The notes under the pieces: model-generated
The model's input: the letters and a program-made list of their open reading frames with translations, nothing else
Told to the model about the DNA's origin: nothing
Database searches by the model: none
Shown: piece by piece, positions 43,644-54,600 of the stretch
Layout of the letters: each line of letters begins with the position of its first letter
Numbering within the stretch: position 1 is the stretch's first letter
Assembly (NCBI GenBank): GCA_003153155.1
Contig: PLWV01000017.1
Location: 99,932-163,931, forward strand
Reading direction: 5' to 3'
Length of the DNA stretch: 64,000 bases
Origin: Gallionella sp.
GTDB lineage: Bacteria > Pseudomonadota > Gammaproteobacteria > Burkholderiales > Gallionellaceae
Made by a program: the position numbers and the translations under genes

Positions 43644-46554
43644 ATCTGCGCGCCTCGCCGGTGCCATATAAATTGCTTATGCAGCGCCCACACAGCGTGG
43701 CGTGCTGCACATCCGCACCAATATCGGCGCGGTAATGCCAGCAACGCTCGCACTTTTGTCGTTGTGACGCAACTGCCGAAACAGCGCTAGATGAGCTATC
43801 AAGCTCAGCAATAGTATAAAAATTTGCTTGAGAGGTAACTAAAATAAAACGTAACTCATCTCCAATATCTTTCAGAGCATCATAAGTAATCCCATCCACA
43901 CCTACTTCAACCTCAGCCTGTAATGATGAGCCGATCTTGCCTTCCATTCTTATTGTCTCTAAGAATCTTTGTACGGTGGCGCGAATTTCACGTAACTTTT
44001 GCCAGCGCGTAAAAATTTCAACTCTATTTCCCAGTAAAGGTAACTCATACCAGTCGCTAGCAAACACGCTATCATCCTCTTTGCCGCTCAACACCTCCCA
44101 CACCTCCTCGGCAGTGAAGCTGAGTATCGGCGCCATCAATCGCACCAGACTATGTGTGATGTGATGCAACGCATTCTGCGCAGAACGGCGCGCAGCGGAA
44201 TCCGTTCCGGCAGTATACAAACGGTCTTTCAGGATATCGAGATAGAACCCGCCCAGGTCTTCTGAACAGAAGGTCTGCAATCTTTGCGCGATCAGGTGCA
44301 ATTCATAGCGTTCGTAATCCTGCTTCACCTCATCCTGCAATTTTTGTGTCATCGCCAGCGCATAGCGGTCGATCTCCAGCCATTGCCCAACCGGCAGTGC
44401 GTGTCTGGCGGGATCATAGTCGGCTGTATTCGCCAGCAGGAAACGCAGCGTGTTGCGGATGCGCCGGTAGCTTTCCACGACACGCTTCAGGATCTCGTCG
44501 GAGATGGTCATCTCGCCGGAATAGTCTGTCGATGCCACCCACAAACGCAGAATATCGGCACCGAGCGTGTCGAAAATCTTTTGTGGCGCGATGACGTTGC
44601 CCTTGGACTTCGACATTTTGTGCCCGCTGCCGTCCACCACGAAACCATGCGTCAGCAAGGCCTTGAAAGGCGCATGCCCATTGATGGCGCAACCCGTCAG
44701 CAGCGAGGACTGGAACCAGCCGCGGTGCTGGTCGGAACCTTCCAGATACAGGTCGGCGGGTGTATGCAATTCCGCGCGACGCTGCAACACCGACGCGTGT
44801 GTGACACCCGAATCGAACCATACATCCAGGGTGTCGCTGAGTTTCTTGTAGTGCTCTGCCTCCGCACCCAACAAGTCCACCGAGTTCAGGCTGAACCATG
44901 CCTCGATACCGTCGCGCTCAACCAGCATGGCCACCTGCTCCAGCAATTCCGGCGTGCGAGGGTGCAACTGGTTGGTTTCCTTGTGCACGAAGAAGGGCAT
45001 CGGCACGCCCCAGCTGCGCTGGCGCGACACGCACCAGTCGGGGCGAGTCCTGATCATCGCCTCCAGGCGGGCACGCCCCCAAGATGGGAAGAACTGTGTG
45101 GCTTCGACGGCCCGATTGGCAAGGTCGCGTAAACTGAGTCCATCGTGTATCGAACGAGAACGCCCCTCACGTACCAGCTTTTCCACATCCGCCACCACTG
45201 GATAAGCAACATTATCCATACCAATGAACCACTGCGGCGTGGAACGGAAGATGATCGGCGTCTTGTGCCGCCAGCAATGCGGATAGCTGTGCTGCACTTT
45301 TTCCATATGCAATAAATGACCACTGGCTTGCAGCGCATCAATCACCACATCATTGGCCTTCCACACAAACAGCCCGCCGACCAGCGGCGTGTTGGCGATG
45401 AACTTGCCATCGTCACCGACGGGATTATCAGTCGGCAGATCATATTTTTGCCCGACAAAATAATCGTCCAGACCGTGCGCCGGTGCGGTATGCACCAAGC
45501 CCGTACCCGCTTCCAGCGTGACGTGATCGCCGCAGATGATGGGCACGATGCGCTCATAGAACGGGTGTTGTAGCGGCAACAACTCAAGTTGCTTACCCTT
45601 ACACATTCCCTTAACAGCAAACGTTTTTGCCCCATATCGTTTCAGCAACTCCGGCATTTCCAATTGATATACCTCTTCTTTGGTCGGCTCCCAAGAAGAC
45701 ATTGATGTCGGCCCGCCACCATGAGCAACAAAATGATTGGCCACAACTAGCCAGTGTTGATCTGTCCGAACAAGCGCATAGTCAAACTCCGGATGCACGC
45801 TCACCGCTTGGTTGGCGGGCAGCGTCCACGGTGTAGTAGTCCAGATCACCGCATACACCTTGGCATCGCCCGGCAAGGACACACCGAATGCCTTGCCCAA
45901 TGCTTCCTTGTCCCTCACCTCGAAGCCCACATCGATCGCGGGCGAAACCTTGTCTTCATATTCCACTTCCGCCTCTGCCAGCGCAGACTGACAATCCAGA
46001 CACCAGTTCACCGGTTTGTATCCTTGATACAGATAGCCGCGCTCATAGATGCTGCCGAGCGCGCGCATGATGTCGGCCTCGGTCTTGAAATCCATGGTGA
46101 GATAAGGATGATCCCAATCGCCCAGCACGCCGAGACGGATGAAATCTTTCTTCTGCCGCTCGATCTGCTCGGCGGCATATGCGCGACACAGTGCGCGGAA
46201 TTGTGCAGGGGGAATCGCCTTGCCGTGTTTCTTCTCGACCTGCAATTCGATCGGCAACCCGTGACAATCCCAGCCCGGCACATAAGGCGCGTCGAAACCA
46301 GCCAGCGTCTTGCTCTTGACAATGATGTCCTTGAGTATCTTGTTCACCGCATGGCCGATGTGAATGTCGCCGTTCGCATACGGCGGACCGTCGTGCAGGA
46401 TGAATTTCGGCTTACCCTGCTTGGCCGCGCGGATCTTCTGGTAGCGTTGCTGTGCCTGCCAGCGCGCCAGCATCTGCGGCTCGCGCTTGGCGAGATCGCC
46501 ACGCATCGGGAATGGGGTATCGGGTAGATTTAAAGTGGCTTTGTAATCGGTCAT
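43636..46554 (-). CDS. ileS: Isoleucyl-tRNA synthetase
   Basis: A 972-residue class I synthetase. HIGH motif is in [12 protein letters not shown] near residue 65, KMSKS in [10 protein letters not shown] near 630, with editing domain between ([12 protein letters not shown]). The C-terminal zinc site is [10 protein letters not shown] ... [10 protein letters not shown]. Full length. Gene order ribF-ileS-lspA-ispH supports an operon. Confidence 0.98.
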   Translation of the reverse strand: MTDYKATLNLPDTPFPMRGDLAKREPQMLARWQAQQRYQKIRAAKQGKPKFILHDGPPYANGDIHIGHAVNKILKDIIVKSKTLAGFDAPYVPGWDCHGLPIELQVEKKHGKAIPPAQFRALCRAYAAEQIERQKKDFIRLGVLGDWDHPYLTMDFKTEADIMRALGSIYERGYLYQGYKPVNWCLDCQSALAEAEVEYEDKVSPAIDVGFEVRDKEALGKAFGVSLPGDAKVYAVIWTTTPWTLPANQAVSVHPEFDYALVRTDQHWLVVANHFVAHGGGPTSMSSWEPTKEEVYQLEMPELLKRYGAKTFAVKGMCKGKQLELLPLQHPFYERIVPIICGDHVTLEAGTGLVHTAPAHGLDDYFVGQKYDLPTDNPVGDDGKFIANTPLVGGLFVWKANDVVIDALQASGHLLHMEKVQHSYPHCWRHKTPIIFRSTPQWFIGMDNVAYPVVADVEKLVREGRSRSIHDGLSLRDLANRAVEATQFFPSWGRARLEAMIRTRPDWCVSRQRSWGVPMPFFVHKETNQLHPRTPELLEQVAMLVERDGIEAWFSLNSVDLLGAEAEHYKKLSDTLDVWFDSGVTHASVLQRRAELHTPADLYLEGSDQHRGWFQSSLLTGCAINGHAPFKALLTHGFVVDGSGHKMSKSKGNVIAPQKIFDTLGADILRLWVASTDYSGEMTISDEILKRVVESYRRIRNTLRFLLANTADYDPARHALPVGQWLEIDRYALAMTQKLQDEVKQDYERYELHLIAQRLQTFCSEDLGGFYLDILKDRLYTAGTDSAARRSAQNALHHITHSLVRLMAPILSFTAEEVWEVLSGKEDDSVFASDWYELPLLGNRVEIFTRWQKLREIRATVQRFLETIRMEGKIGSSLQAEVEVGVDGITYDALKDIGDELRFILVTSQANFYTIAELDSSSSAVSAVASQRQKCERCWHYRADIGADVQHATLCGRCISNLYGTGEARRYA

Positions 46555-46563
46555 ATCGGGGAA

Positions 46564-47490
46564 TCAGTCATGTTGTTCAAACCATTTCTTTGCATGCTCT
46601 ACATCCAACGCAATGTGCCGCGTCAGCGTTTCCACATCGGGATATTTTTCTTCATCGCGCAGTTTTTGCAAAAACTCCACGCGTAAATGTTTGCCATAAA
46701 TCTGTTGCTCAAACTCGAACAGATGTACCTCGAAAACCGGGTTGGCATCGTGCTTCACCGTTGGCCGCACACCAAGGCTGGCCACACCTTGCAGCACGCC
46801 CAGACCTTCGGCATGTACCTGCACCACGAAGATGCCGGACAGCGGCGGGCGGTTGTGCTTCAGCTGTATATTCGCGGTGGGGTAACCGATCTTCCTGCCC
46901 AAGCCATCGCCATGCACCACCCGTCCGCTGATGCTGTAATGTCGCCCCAGATAACGCTGAGCCTCACGCATCTGCCCAGCCAGCAAGGCGGCACGTATCT
47001 CCGTGCTGGAAATCCGTACCCCGTCATGCTTCACACTGCGAACCGCATGCACCGCAAAATCGAGCTGCGCGCCGATTTTTTCCATCAGCGCGAAATCGCC
47101 GGTGCGCCCGCTGCCGAAACGAAAGTCGTCGCCGATCAACACGAACTTGGCAAACAACTTTTCATGCAGTACATTGATAAAATCTGCCGCGCCCATCTGC
47201 GCAAAGTGCGCATTAAAACGACATACTTGCACGCGGTCTATGCCCAGCGCGGCAAAAAATTCCAGCTTTTCGCGCAGACTGGTCAACCGTGCCGGTGCTT
47301 GCTGCGGGGTAAAAAACTCGCGCGGATGCGGCTCGAAGATAATTACCGCCGTTTGCAGGCCGCGCGCTTGTGCCGCTGCACGCAACTCGTTCAGCAAAGC
47401 CTGATGGCCCAGATGCACCCCGTCGAAATTACCGATGGTGAGCGCGACTGGTCGGCTGTCATGGGAATTAAGTCCGCGTAGAATCAACAT
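46564..47490 (-). CDS. ribF: Bifunctional riboflavin kinase/FAD synthetase RibF
   Basis: A 308-residue two-domain enzyme. N-terminal FMN adenylyltransferase: TIGNFDGVHLGHQALL near residue 21, SSTEIRAAL near 160. C-terminal flavokinase: GRKIGYPTANIQL near 200 and VFEVHLFEFEQQIYG near 255. Produces FMN and FAD. It ends nine bases upstream of ileS. Confidence 0.97.
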   Translation of the reverse strand: MLILRGLNSHDSRPVALTIGNFDGVHLGHQALLNELRAAAQARGLQTAVIIFEPHPREFFTPQQAPARLTSLREKLEFFAALGIDRVQVCRFNAHFAQMGAADFINVLHEKLFAKFVLIGDDFRFGSGRTGDFALMEKIGAQLDFAVHAVRSVKHDGVRISSTEIRAALLAGQMREAQRYLGRHYSISGRVVHGDGLGRKIGYPTANIQLKHNRPPLSGIFVVQVHAEGLGVLQGVASLGVRPTVKHDANPVFEVHLFEFEQQIYGKHLRVEFLQKLRDEEKYPDVETLTRHIALDVEHAKKWFEQHD

Positions 47491-47584
47491 GGGCGCGGAT
47501 TATACCCGATGGACGGGTGATCATTGGAGGTTAAACGGTTAGGTACTAAGTGAACAGCATTGGGGTCGATCCCCTTTCGCCCCG

Positions 47585-47797
47585 TTAAACCTTTTTCAAA
47601 AATTCCGGTTTCAGCCGCAGGCCTTTGACCTTGTCAGAATTCCCCTCGACCGCCTCATCGCCCTCTCCGAGGTGAATATTCTTGATCACCGTTCCTCTTT
47701 TTAACGTGACGGATGAGCCTTTTACCTTCAAGTCCTTAATGACCTGCACAGAGTCACCATCACTGAGCACGTTGCCATTGCTATCTTTTACATCCAT
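47585..47797 (-). CDS. PhnA-like/YjdM C-terminal domain protein
   Basis: A 70-residue protein matching the C-terminal PhnA/YjdM domain: VKDSNGNVLSDGDSVQVIKD, LKVKGSS and a terminal LKPEFLKKV. The usual N-terminal zinc ribbon is absent, a short form seen in many bacteria. Despite the old name, a role in phosphonate use is not established. GAGGAAAAAA precedes the ATG. Confidence 0.85.
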   Translation of the reverse strand: MDVKDSNGNVLSDGDSVQVIKDLKVKGSSVTLKRGTVIKNIHLGEGDEAVEGNSDKVKGLRLKPEFLKKV

Positions 47798-47826
47798 TAT
47801 TTTTTTCCTCTGAACATTAATAAAAT

Positions 47827-48219
47827 CTATTCCGTCGTTTTACCGTCGAAGTGTTCGCTGTCCGTCTCCGCTTCGGCGCGGGTATGGTGAACGATGCCGT
47901 CCCGATGATTCGGCGGCGCATAGAGCGTATAGAGCTTCATTGGAACACTGCCGGTATTGATGATGTTGTGATTCGTCCCAGCCGGGACGACTACCGCGAA
48001 ACCGGCGCGGATCGCCGTCCGAACTCCATCGAGAACCGCCTCACCGGCCCCCTCCTCAACGCGAAAGAACTGGTCGAGCTTGTGGACTTCCGCCCCAATC
48101 TCTTCCTTGGGCTTTAACGCCATCACGACCAGCTGGCAGTTCTTTGCCGTGTAAAGCACCCGTCGAAACTCAACGTTCTTGACGGCAATATCCTCGATAT
48201 CCTGCACAAAACCTTTCAT
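47827..48219 (-). CDS. Cupin-domain protein
   Basis: A 130-residue single-domain cupin. GAEVHKLDQFFRVEEGAGEA gives cupin motif 1 with His and Glu ligands (the first His replaced or shifted), and VVVPAGTNHNIINTG gives motif 2 with His. AGGAGAGTT precedes the ATG. Enzymes of this form range from isomerases to dioxygenases; no substrate is evident. Confidence 0.8.
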   Translation of the reverse strand: MKGFVQDIEDIAVKNVEFRRVLYTAKNCQLVVMALKPKEEIGAEVHKLDQFFRVEEGAGEAVLDGVRTAIRAGFAVVVPAGTNHNIINTGSVPMKLYTLYAPPNHRDGIVHHTRAEAETDSEHFDGKTTE

Positions 48220-48272
48220 AACAACTCTCCTTTGATAGTTTGCCCCATGGGGCGTTGAAATGCCATACAGAA

Positions 48273-48887
48273 TTACCCGCCGAGTGTCTGGTCCTGGTTT
48301 TTGAACCAGTCGAGTGCCTGATCAAAATGCTGGGGATCAAAATCTGGCCAATATTCATCTCTGACATAGAAATCCGCATAAACCGATTGCACCGGGAGAA
48401 AACCGCTCAATCGGCGTCCTCCTCCCCAGCGTACAATCAAATCCAGACGTGAAACTTCATCTGAACGCAGTCCACCGTTTTTAAGACCGTCCAGATCCCA
48501 TTCCCAGCCATAGTTGACGAGTAGATTCACCTTCATTCCGACACCCTGGCGTTGCCGGAATTCTTTCAACACCGCAGGGAATTGCGCCGAGGTCTCATCA
48601 CCGACAACAAGCAGAGCCGCGCCACGGCGTGCAATCTCGAAAGCGAATGCAACGGTGGCCTCGCTGAACGCCTGTTTCTGAATGGAAGGCCGCTTGGTGT
48701 TGTCCTGGGTAAAGCAGTAGATCGAAACTTCCTTGATCCCGCATTCTTTACATTTCTCATACAGCAGCAAGCCCGGGGCGATACCATGTGCATATCCGGC
48801 TTGTTTGGGCAGACCATGATCTATGGCCCAGCGACGATTTCCATCGGGAATAAAGCCGACGTGATGCGGAATATTATTTTTCGCCAT
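48273..48887 (-). CDS. UppS-like cis-prenyltransferase paralogue
   Basis: Start MAKNNIPHHVGFIPDGNRRW is preceded by AAGG; an upstream in-frame ATG (48956) adds 23 residues not typical of the family. Cis-prenyltransferase marks: IPDGNRRWA (usually MDGNGRWA), HGIAPGLLLYEKC and DLIVRWGGGRRLSGFLPVQS with the C-terminal SRFLPWQ equivalent. At 204 residues it is short. A paralogue of UppS with unclear product length. Confidence 0.75.
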   Translation of the reverse strand: MAKNNIPHHVGFIPDGNRRWAIDHGLPKQAGYAHGIAPGLLLYEKCKECGIKEVSIYCFTQDNTKRPSIQKQAFSEATVAFAFEIARRGAALLVVGDETSAQFPAVLKEFRQRQGVGMKVNLLVNYGWEWDLDGLKNGGLRSDEVSRLDLIVRWGGGRRLSGFLPVQSVYADFYVRDEYWPDFDPQHFDQALDWFKNQDQTLGG

Positions 48888-49091
48888 TGCAACCTTTATT
48901 CCAAAATGATGTGTGGGCCATACGATATGAAGATTATCATTAAATGCAATTTGCAAATGGCACCTGTTATTGAATCGGCAATCAAATGATGTGAGCCATC
49001 TTTATTATTAGATGTGGGTGGCGTCTCTCCATTGCATTTTCTCTATTGAAATCCTTCGGTAAAACAACCAAATGGGTCAGCATCGCAATCC

Positions 49092-50555
49092 CTATCCCGT
49101 CCCACCCACCGTCAACCCGTCTATCCTTATCGTAGGTTGCCCCACGCCGACCGGCACACTCTGACCTTCTTTGCCGCAAGTGCCAACGCCGGGATCGAGT
49201 GCCATGTCGTTGCCGATCATCGAGATGCGCGTGAGCACGTCGGGGCCGTTGCCGATCAGGGTTGCGCCTTTGACTGGATGGGTGATTTTGCCGTCTTCAA
49301 TCATGTAGGCTTCGGCGGTGGAGAACACGAATTTGCCGTTGGTGATGTCCACTTGCCCACCGCCGAAATTCACCGCATACAGGCCGTGTTTGACCGAGGC
49401 GATGATTTCTTTCGGGTCTTTGTTGCCGTTGAGCATGTAGGTGTTGGTCATGCGCGGAATCGGCAGATGCGCATAGGATTCGCGCCGCGCGTTGCCGGTG
49501 ACCGGCACGCCCATCAACCGCGCGTTGAGGGTGTCCTGCAAATAACCGCGCAGTATGCCGTTTTCGATCAGCGTGGTGCATTGCGTGGCGTTTCCTTCAT
49601 CGTCCATTTGTAACGAGCCGCGCCGTCTTGCCAGCGTGCCGTCATCCACCACCGTCACGCCTTCCGCCGCGACACGTTCGCCGACACGGCCGGAGAACGC
49701 CGAGCTGCCCTTGCGGTTGAAGTCGCCTTCCAGGCCGTGGCCGATGGCTTCATGCAGCAGGATGCCTGGCCAACCGTTGCCCAGCACCACGGTCATGTTG
49801 CCCGCCGGGGCGGGCGAGGCATCCAGATTGGTCACCGCCTGATGCACGGCTTGCGCGGCATAGCGGCGTAACATTTCATCGTCGAAATAATCGTAATCAA
49901 AGCGTCCGCCACCGCCCGCCGAGCCTTGCTCGCGCTTGCCGTTGCTCTCAATGATGACCTGCACCGACAACCGCACCAGCGGGCGTATGTCGGCATTCAT
50001 CAAGCCGTCGCTACGCGCCACCATCACCACTTCGTATTCGCCGGCCAGTCCCGCCATCACCTGCACCACGCGCGGATCGAGCGCGCGCGCATAGCCTTCG
50101 AGACGTTCCAGCAATGCGACTTTTTCCGCATCCTTGAGGCTGGCGATAGGATCATGCGGCAAATAGATTTCGCGCCGCGAACCGTGACGTATAGCAGGCA
50201 CACTCTGTGTGCCGCCCTGCCGTGCAATCGCACGCGTGGCTTGCGCCGCGCTGTCCAAGGCATTCAGGCTGATGTCATCGGAATAGGCGAAAGCGGTTTT
50301 TTCGCCGCTCACCGCACGCACCCCAACGCCCTGATCGATATTGAAACTGCCGGATTTGACGATGCCCTCTTCCAGCGACCAACTTTCGGCGCGGCTGTAT
50401 TGGAAATACAAATCGGCGTAATCAAGCCGGTGCGCCATCATGCTGGCGAACACTTGTTCGATATGACCCGCCTCGATGCAATAAGGCGCGAGCAGCGCTT
50501 GTTGCGCGGTGCCGAACAGCGTATCGAAAGACTGATTTTTTTGCACGGGATTCAT
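49092..50555 (-). CDS. tldD: Metalloprotease TldD
   Basis: A 487-residue member of the TldD/PmbA family. The zinc motif [11 protein letters not shown] lies near residue 268 and a later cysteine-containing [11 protein letters not shown] near 468. TldD works with PmbA/TldE to degrade unfolded or modified peptides, including maturation of microcin B17 and PQQ-like peptides. Full length; no pmbA lies in this window. Confidence 0.96.
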   Translation of the reverse strand: MNPVQKNQSFDTLFGTAQQALLAPYCIEAGHIEQVFASMMAHRLDYADLYFQYSRAESWSLEEGIVKSGSFNIDQGVGVRAVSGEKTAFAYSDDISLNALDSAAQATRAIARQGGTQSVPAIRHGSRREIYLPHDPIASLKDAEKVALLERLEGYARALDPRVVQVMAGLAGEYEVVMVARSDGLMNADIRPLVRLSVQVIIESNGKREQGSAGGGGRFDYDYFDDEMLRRYAAQAVHQAVTNLDASPAPAGNMTVVLGNGWPGILLHEAIGHGLEGDFNRKGSSAFSGRVGERVAAEGVTVVDDGTLARRRGSLQMDDEGNATQCTTLIENGILRGYLQDTLNARLMGVPVTGNARRESYAHLPIPRMTNTYMLNGNKDPKEIIASVKHGLYAVNFGGGQVDITNGKFVFSTAEAYMIEDGKITHPVKGATLIGNGPDVLTRISMIGNDMALDPGVGTCGKEGQSVPVGVGQPTIRIDGLTVGGTG

Positions 50556-50711
50556 CTCAATTCTTTCTGGTGCATGGACATAACCAGCGACTTAGCGAGC
50601 GTTAACCAGCGGCTTATGTCACCGTTTTTTGGTGACTTAGCCGAATGGCTATGCAAAGCTGTTTGCTCGCTTAGTCGAATGGCTAGTGGTTCTATCAAAA
50701 GTTTTTCGTAA

Positions 50712-51620
50712 TCAAGCACAGCTAAATAAAATGCGATGCGTCAGCGCGGGCAGGCTGGTGCGCAGACTGGCCTGATAGGATGGATTCACATCGGCGACCA
50801 CCACGCCGGAGCCGCGCGGCAAACGATCCAATACGCGCCCCCACGGATCGACGATCATGCTGTTGCCATGCGTCTCGCGCCCGTTGACGTGATAGCCACC
50901 CTGCGCGGCGGCGATCACATAAGCCAGATTTTCAATGGCGCGCGCGCGCACCAACACTTCCCAGTGCATCTTGCCGGTGGTCTCGGTGAACGCGGAAGGC
51001 AGCACGATGATGTCCACATTTTTCATCGAGCGGAATAGCTCGGGGAAACGCAGGTCGTAGCAAATCGCCAGGCCGATACGCCCAAACGGGCTGTCTATCA
51101 CCACCACTTGATCGCCCGGCTCTATCGTTTTCGCTTCGTGATAATTTTCGTTGCCCAGCTCCAGGTTGAACAAATGTAACTTGTCATAGCGCGCCACCTG
51201 CTCGCCCTGTTCATCGAACACCAGGCAAGTATTCCTGACCTTGTCCGGTGTGCTGGCCGCCAGCGGGATCGAGCCGCCCACCAGCCAGATTTTGTATTGG
51301 CGGGCTGTTTCGCTGAGGAACGATTGGATCGGCCCTTGTCCAGGCTGCTCGCGCACCATGACCTTGTCTTGTTCGGTCATGCCCATGATGGCGAAAAATT
51401 CCGGCAGCACCACCAGTCGCGCGCCTTGTTCAGCGGCTTTGGCGATGAGGCGCCGCGCTTCGCTCAAATTGCCCGCGACATTCGGACCGGAAGCCATCTG
51501 AAGGGCGGCCACCTTGAAGGCGTTGACCCGCGCGCCACGCCCAAGAGCAGGCAATCTGCTATCCGCTAAAGCGAATGCGGAGTTGTCGCTACGTTGTTGT
51601 GTTGAATCACTTGCTGACAT
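50712..51620 (-). CDS. Nitrilase-family carbon-nitrogen hydrolase (Nit1/deaminated glutathione amidase-like)
   Basis: A 302-residue protein. Catalytic triad: Glu in LPEFFAIMG, Lys in RYDKLHLF and Cys in AICYDLRFPELFR. The core starts at FKVAALQMASGPNVAGN; about 32 residues precede it, so a later start is possible. Family members of this type hydrolyse deaminated glutathione in metabolite repair. It lies 27 bases from yhdP and points away from the same strand as tldD, a conserved neighbourhood in betaproteobacteria. Confidence 0.9.
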   Translation of the reverse strand: MSASDSTQQRSDNSAFALADSRLPALGRGARVNAFKVAALQMASGPNVAGNLSEARRLIAKAAEQGARLVVLPEFFAIMGMTEQDKVMVREQPGQGPIQSFLSETARQYKIWLVGGSIPLAASTPDKVRNTCLVFDEQGEQVARYDKLHLFNLELGNENYHEAKTIEPGDQVVVIDSPFGRIGLAICYDLRFPELFRSMKNVDIIVLPSAFTETTGKMHWEVLVRARAIENLAYVIAAAQGGYHVNGRETHGNSMIVDPWGRVLDRLPRGSGVVVADVNPSYQASLRTSLPALTHRILFSCA

Positions 51621-51646
51621 AATTTTCTCTATTCGCTCGGGTTAAT

Positions 51647-54600
51647 TTATTTTGCTTGGCCTTCGCCAACCTTGACCACGTTGGGGTCGCTCCATGTTCC
51701 GCTGACATTGTATTCAAATGACACCAACTTATCGAGCGGATTGCCCAATACCTTGTTGATGATGAGCGATCCGATACCCACCGCCGGGCTGATGGCAAAC
51801 GCGCCGATCAGCGATACGCTGCTTCCCAGGGTCGGCAATACCCGCACGCGCAAATTCTGCGTTTCATTATTCAAATCAACATTGCCTTTCATGGTCACTT
51901 TGGCAGAAGAACCATCGAGGTGAAAATCCTGGGTCTCGATCACGCCGTCTTTGATTGTGGCATTGCCGTTGATGTTGTCGAACTGAAAACCCTCGCTGAA
52001 CACGTCGGTAAAACCCAGGACGATATGTTTTGGCAGGTCTTGCAGGCTGAGCACACTGAGCAATTTGCCGGCGCCCGAATCCATTTTCAGGAACCGGCCC
52101 TTGTTGGTATCCAGCTTGAGCGTGCCGTTCAAAGTAGCATAACTGAATTCGTCCGGCGTGCCGGCCCATGACAAATTAGCCACCAGTCTGCCACTGCCGC
52201 CCTTGACGGTATTGGGATAGCCGGAACGCCCCAGAATCTTTCCCGCATCGCTGATATCCAGCACCAGATTGACCTGTGTTTGCAGCTTTCCTTCCGCATC
52301 CCTCCAGACTCCATCTCCCGCCAAGCTACCGTCCGGGTTGGTGATGTTCAGACGGCGCAACCGCCAGTCCTTGCCATCCGGGTGTCCAACCAGCTCGAAG
52401 CGCCCGATTTGTTTGCCTATTAGTTGCAGGTTCTCAATCGAGATATCCAGTGCGGGCAGATTGCCGGGGTGCAGGTGCGACGGCGGCGTCATGACAGCGT
52501 GTTCGGTTTTGTCTGGCAGCGCGGGTTTGACGGGTTCAGCCGACGGCAAAGGTTGTTTGTCACTCAACCATTGCAGATTAGTTAAATGCGCGCGGAACAG
52601 GCTGCCCGTTTCATATCCGTGCGGCTCCCATACCACTTCGCCGTTCAGCGCGCTGCTGGACAGCTGCGCAGCCAATCCGTCGCCACGCTTGGCGCCAACG
52701 ATATGCAACGCGCTGACACTCTGCCCATAACCGGTTAATTTCTCGATGCGCAGATTTACTCCGGCGATTGGAAATGCCGGACCGGCTTTCCCCGCACCGC
52801 CTGTCAAACCCTCCCAGCCTTGTATCGACAACACCGGCAAGCTGCCTACCAACCACACGCCTGTCCTGAGCCCAGTCGAAGCCTGTCCTGAGCCTGTCGA
52901 AGCGGCCTGTCCTGAGCTCTGTCGAAGGAGGCCGTCCTTGCCTCGTGATAATTTCTGCACCCTTTTTAATTCCGGCGACTTGTCCTGGATACCGAAATTG
53001 ACCACGCCGCGCTTGATGACCATCGCACCGCTTTCGTCGCGGCGCTCCAGTCGCGCACTGAGCAGATTGCCCAGTTGGGCGGTAATCACATCCTGTCCCT
53101 CTGCGACAGAACCTTCCACCACAGGCCGCTTCGACGAGCTCAGGACAGGCCGCTTCGGCTGAATCAGGACAGGGTTCTTTTCCACGTGCAACGTCATCAC
53201 CTCGGCGGCGCGTTTGGAGAAGGGTTGCGGCAAACTGGAACTGATCCCCTGCAAATTGGAATTGATGATGATCTTTGCGGATTTTTTAACCACGCTGATA
53301 TCGGCATCCCAGGCCGCATTGCCATGCAAATAATTCAGCAGCGGATGGGGCTCGATCTTGCGCAAAACATCGACGTTGATGCGCCCTTTAAGGGTGGCAT
53401 GCACCGCACCGCCCGCGGCGGTCTGCACATTGATGCTGGCCGTTCCACCCAGTATTTCTGCCGATACGCCGTTGGCTTGCATATCCGATTCAGTGAACGA
53501 CAAAGCACCGTGCGTGTTGCGCAACAACGGCACGCCTTCGCCCAGATCAATATCGTTATCCTGCACTTTAATCGTTCCGGACACTTTTACCGGCAGGTCG
53601 CCCAGCAGCGGGATACGCATGGACAAATCCAGATGCCCGTTGCCGCTGGCACTGATACCGTCGGTGAAACCGTCTATGTAACCGCGCACCGGACTCTTCT
53701 GCACGAATTCCAACAATGAATTGCTCGCAGCAGCAGCCTCGCCCTTTATTTCCAGCGACAAGTCCTTGCTCAGCATGTTCGGCAAGGTGACGGTGACGTT
53801 CTGCAAGCGCGAGTGGAGTATAGTCGCTGATGGTGACTTCACTTCCAGTCTGTTACCGCGTATCAATAATTCACCGTTGATGTTTTCGATGCGCGGCCAA
53901 TGTTTATCGAATTCCAGCACCGCATCCTGCGCATGTCCGCCGATTTCAAATAGCGCGTTTTTGGTACCGTCCAGCGGAAAGTCACTCAGATTACCTTTGA
54001 TGCGGAGACGGAAATCTTCGGTGTGTCCCGCCAGCAGCGCGCCGTTCAACCAGTCGTTGCCTTCCTTGTTCAGTGCGATCAGCGGGGTATAACGGGCAGC
54101 GCGTCTGATATCGCCACGCGTCAATCTGGCCGTCAAATCCAGAACACCAAAGGTGCCGGCCAGCGTGTGATAACCGCCATACAGACTGCCAGCCAGATCA
54201 TCGTTGGCGAATGCGAGGTTATCGACATCGATCGACAATTCCCCGCGTTCCCGCTGCCAACCCGCCTGGCCGGTCAATGTAGCGAAAGACAACGGTTCCC
54301 GCATCACGCCCGGCGCATCCACAGCCAAGCGGCGAGAATTGATACTAAGTCTGCCACTCGCTTCGTTGCCATCCACATCCACAGTCAAACCGGAAAAACC
54401 GGGCATTTTGCCGACCTGATTTACAGCAAGGTTCTCAAAATGTCCCTTGAGTTTGTAGCTATCCGGTTTTTTAGGTGAGCCTTGCCATTGCGCATCCAGA
54501 TTGGACACCTTTCCCCTTGGCGCATACGCATCCAGACGCGCGCGCAGATCGGCTTCCATCGGCAAGAATTTTGCCAGGCTGGCAAGGCTTTCCAATTGCA

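Noticed and set aside
50611-50642. Imperfect hairpin between tldD and the nitrilase gene as terminator
   Set aside because: GTCACC / GGTGAC stem with an A/T-rich loop but no T-run on either strand after it.
49926-50711. Plus-strand frame of 261 codons opposite tldD
   Set aside because: Opposes the tldD coding region with its zinc motif; no independent support.
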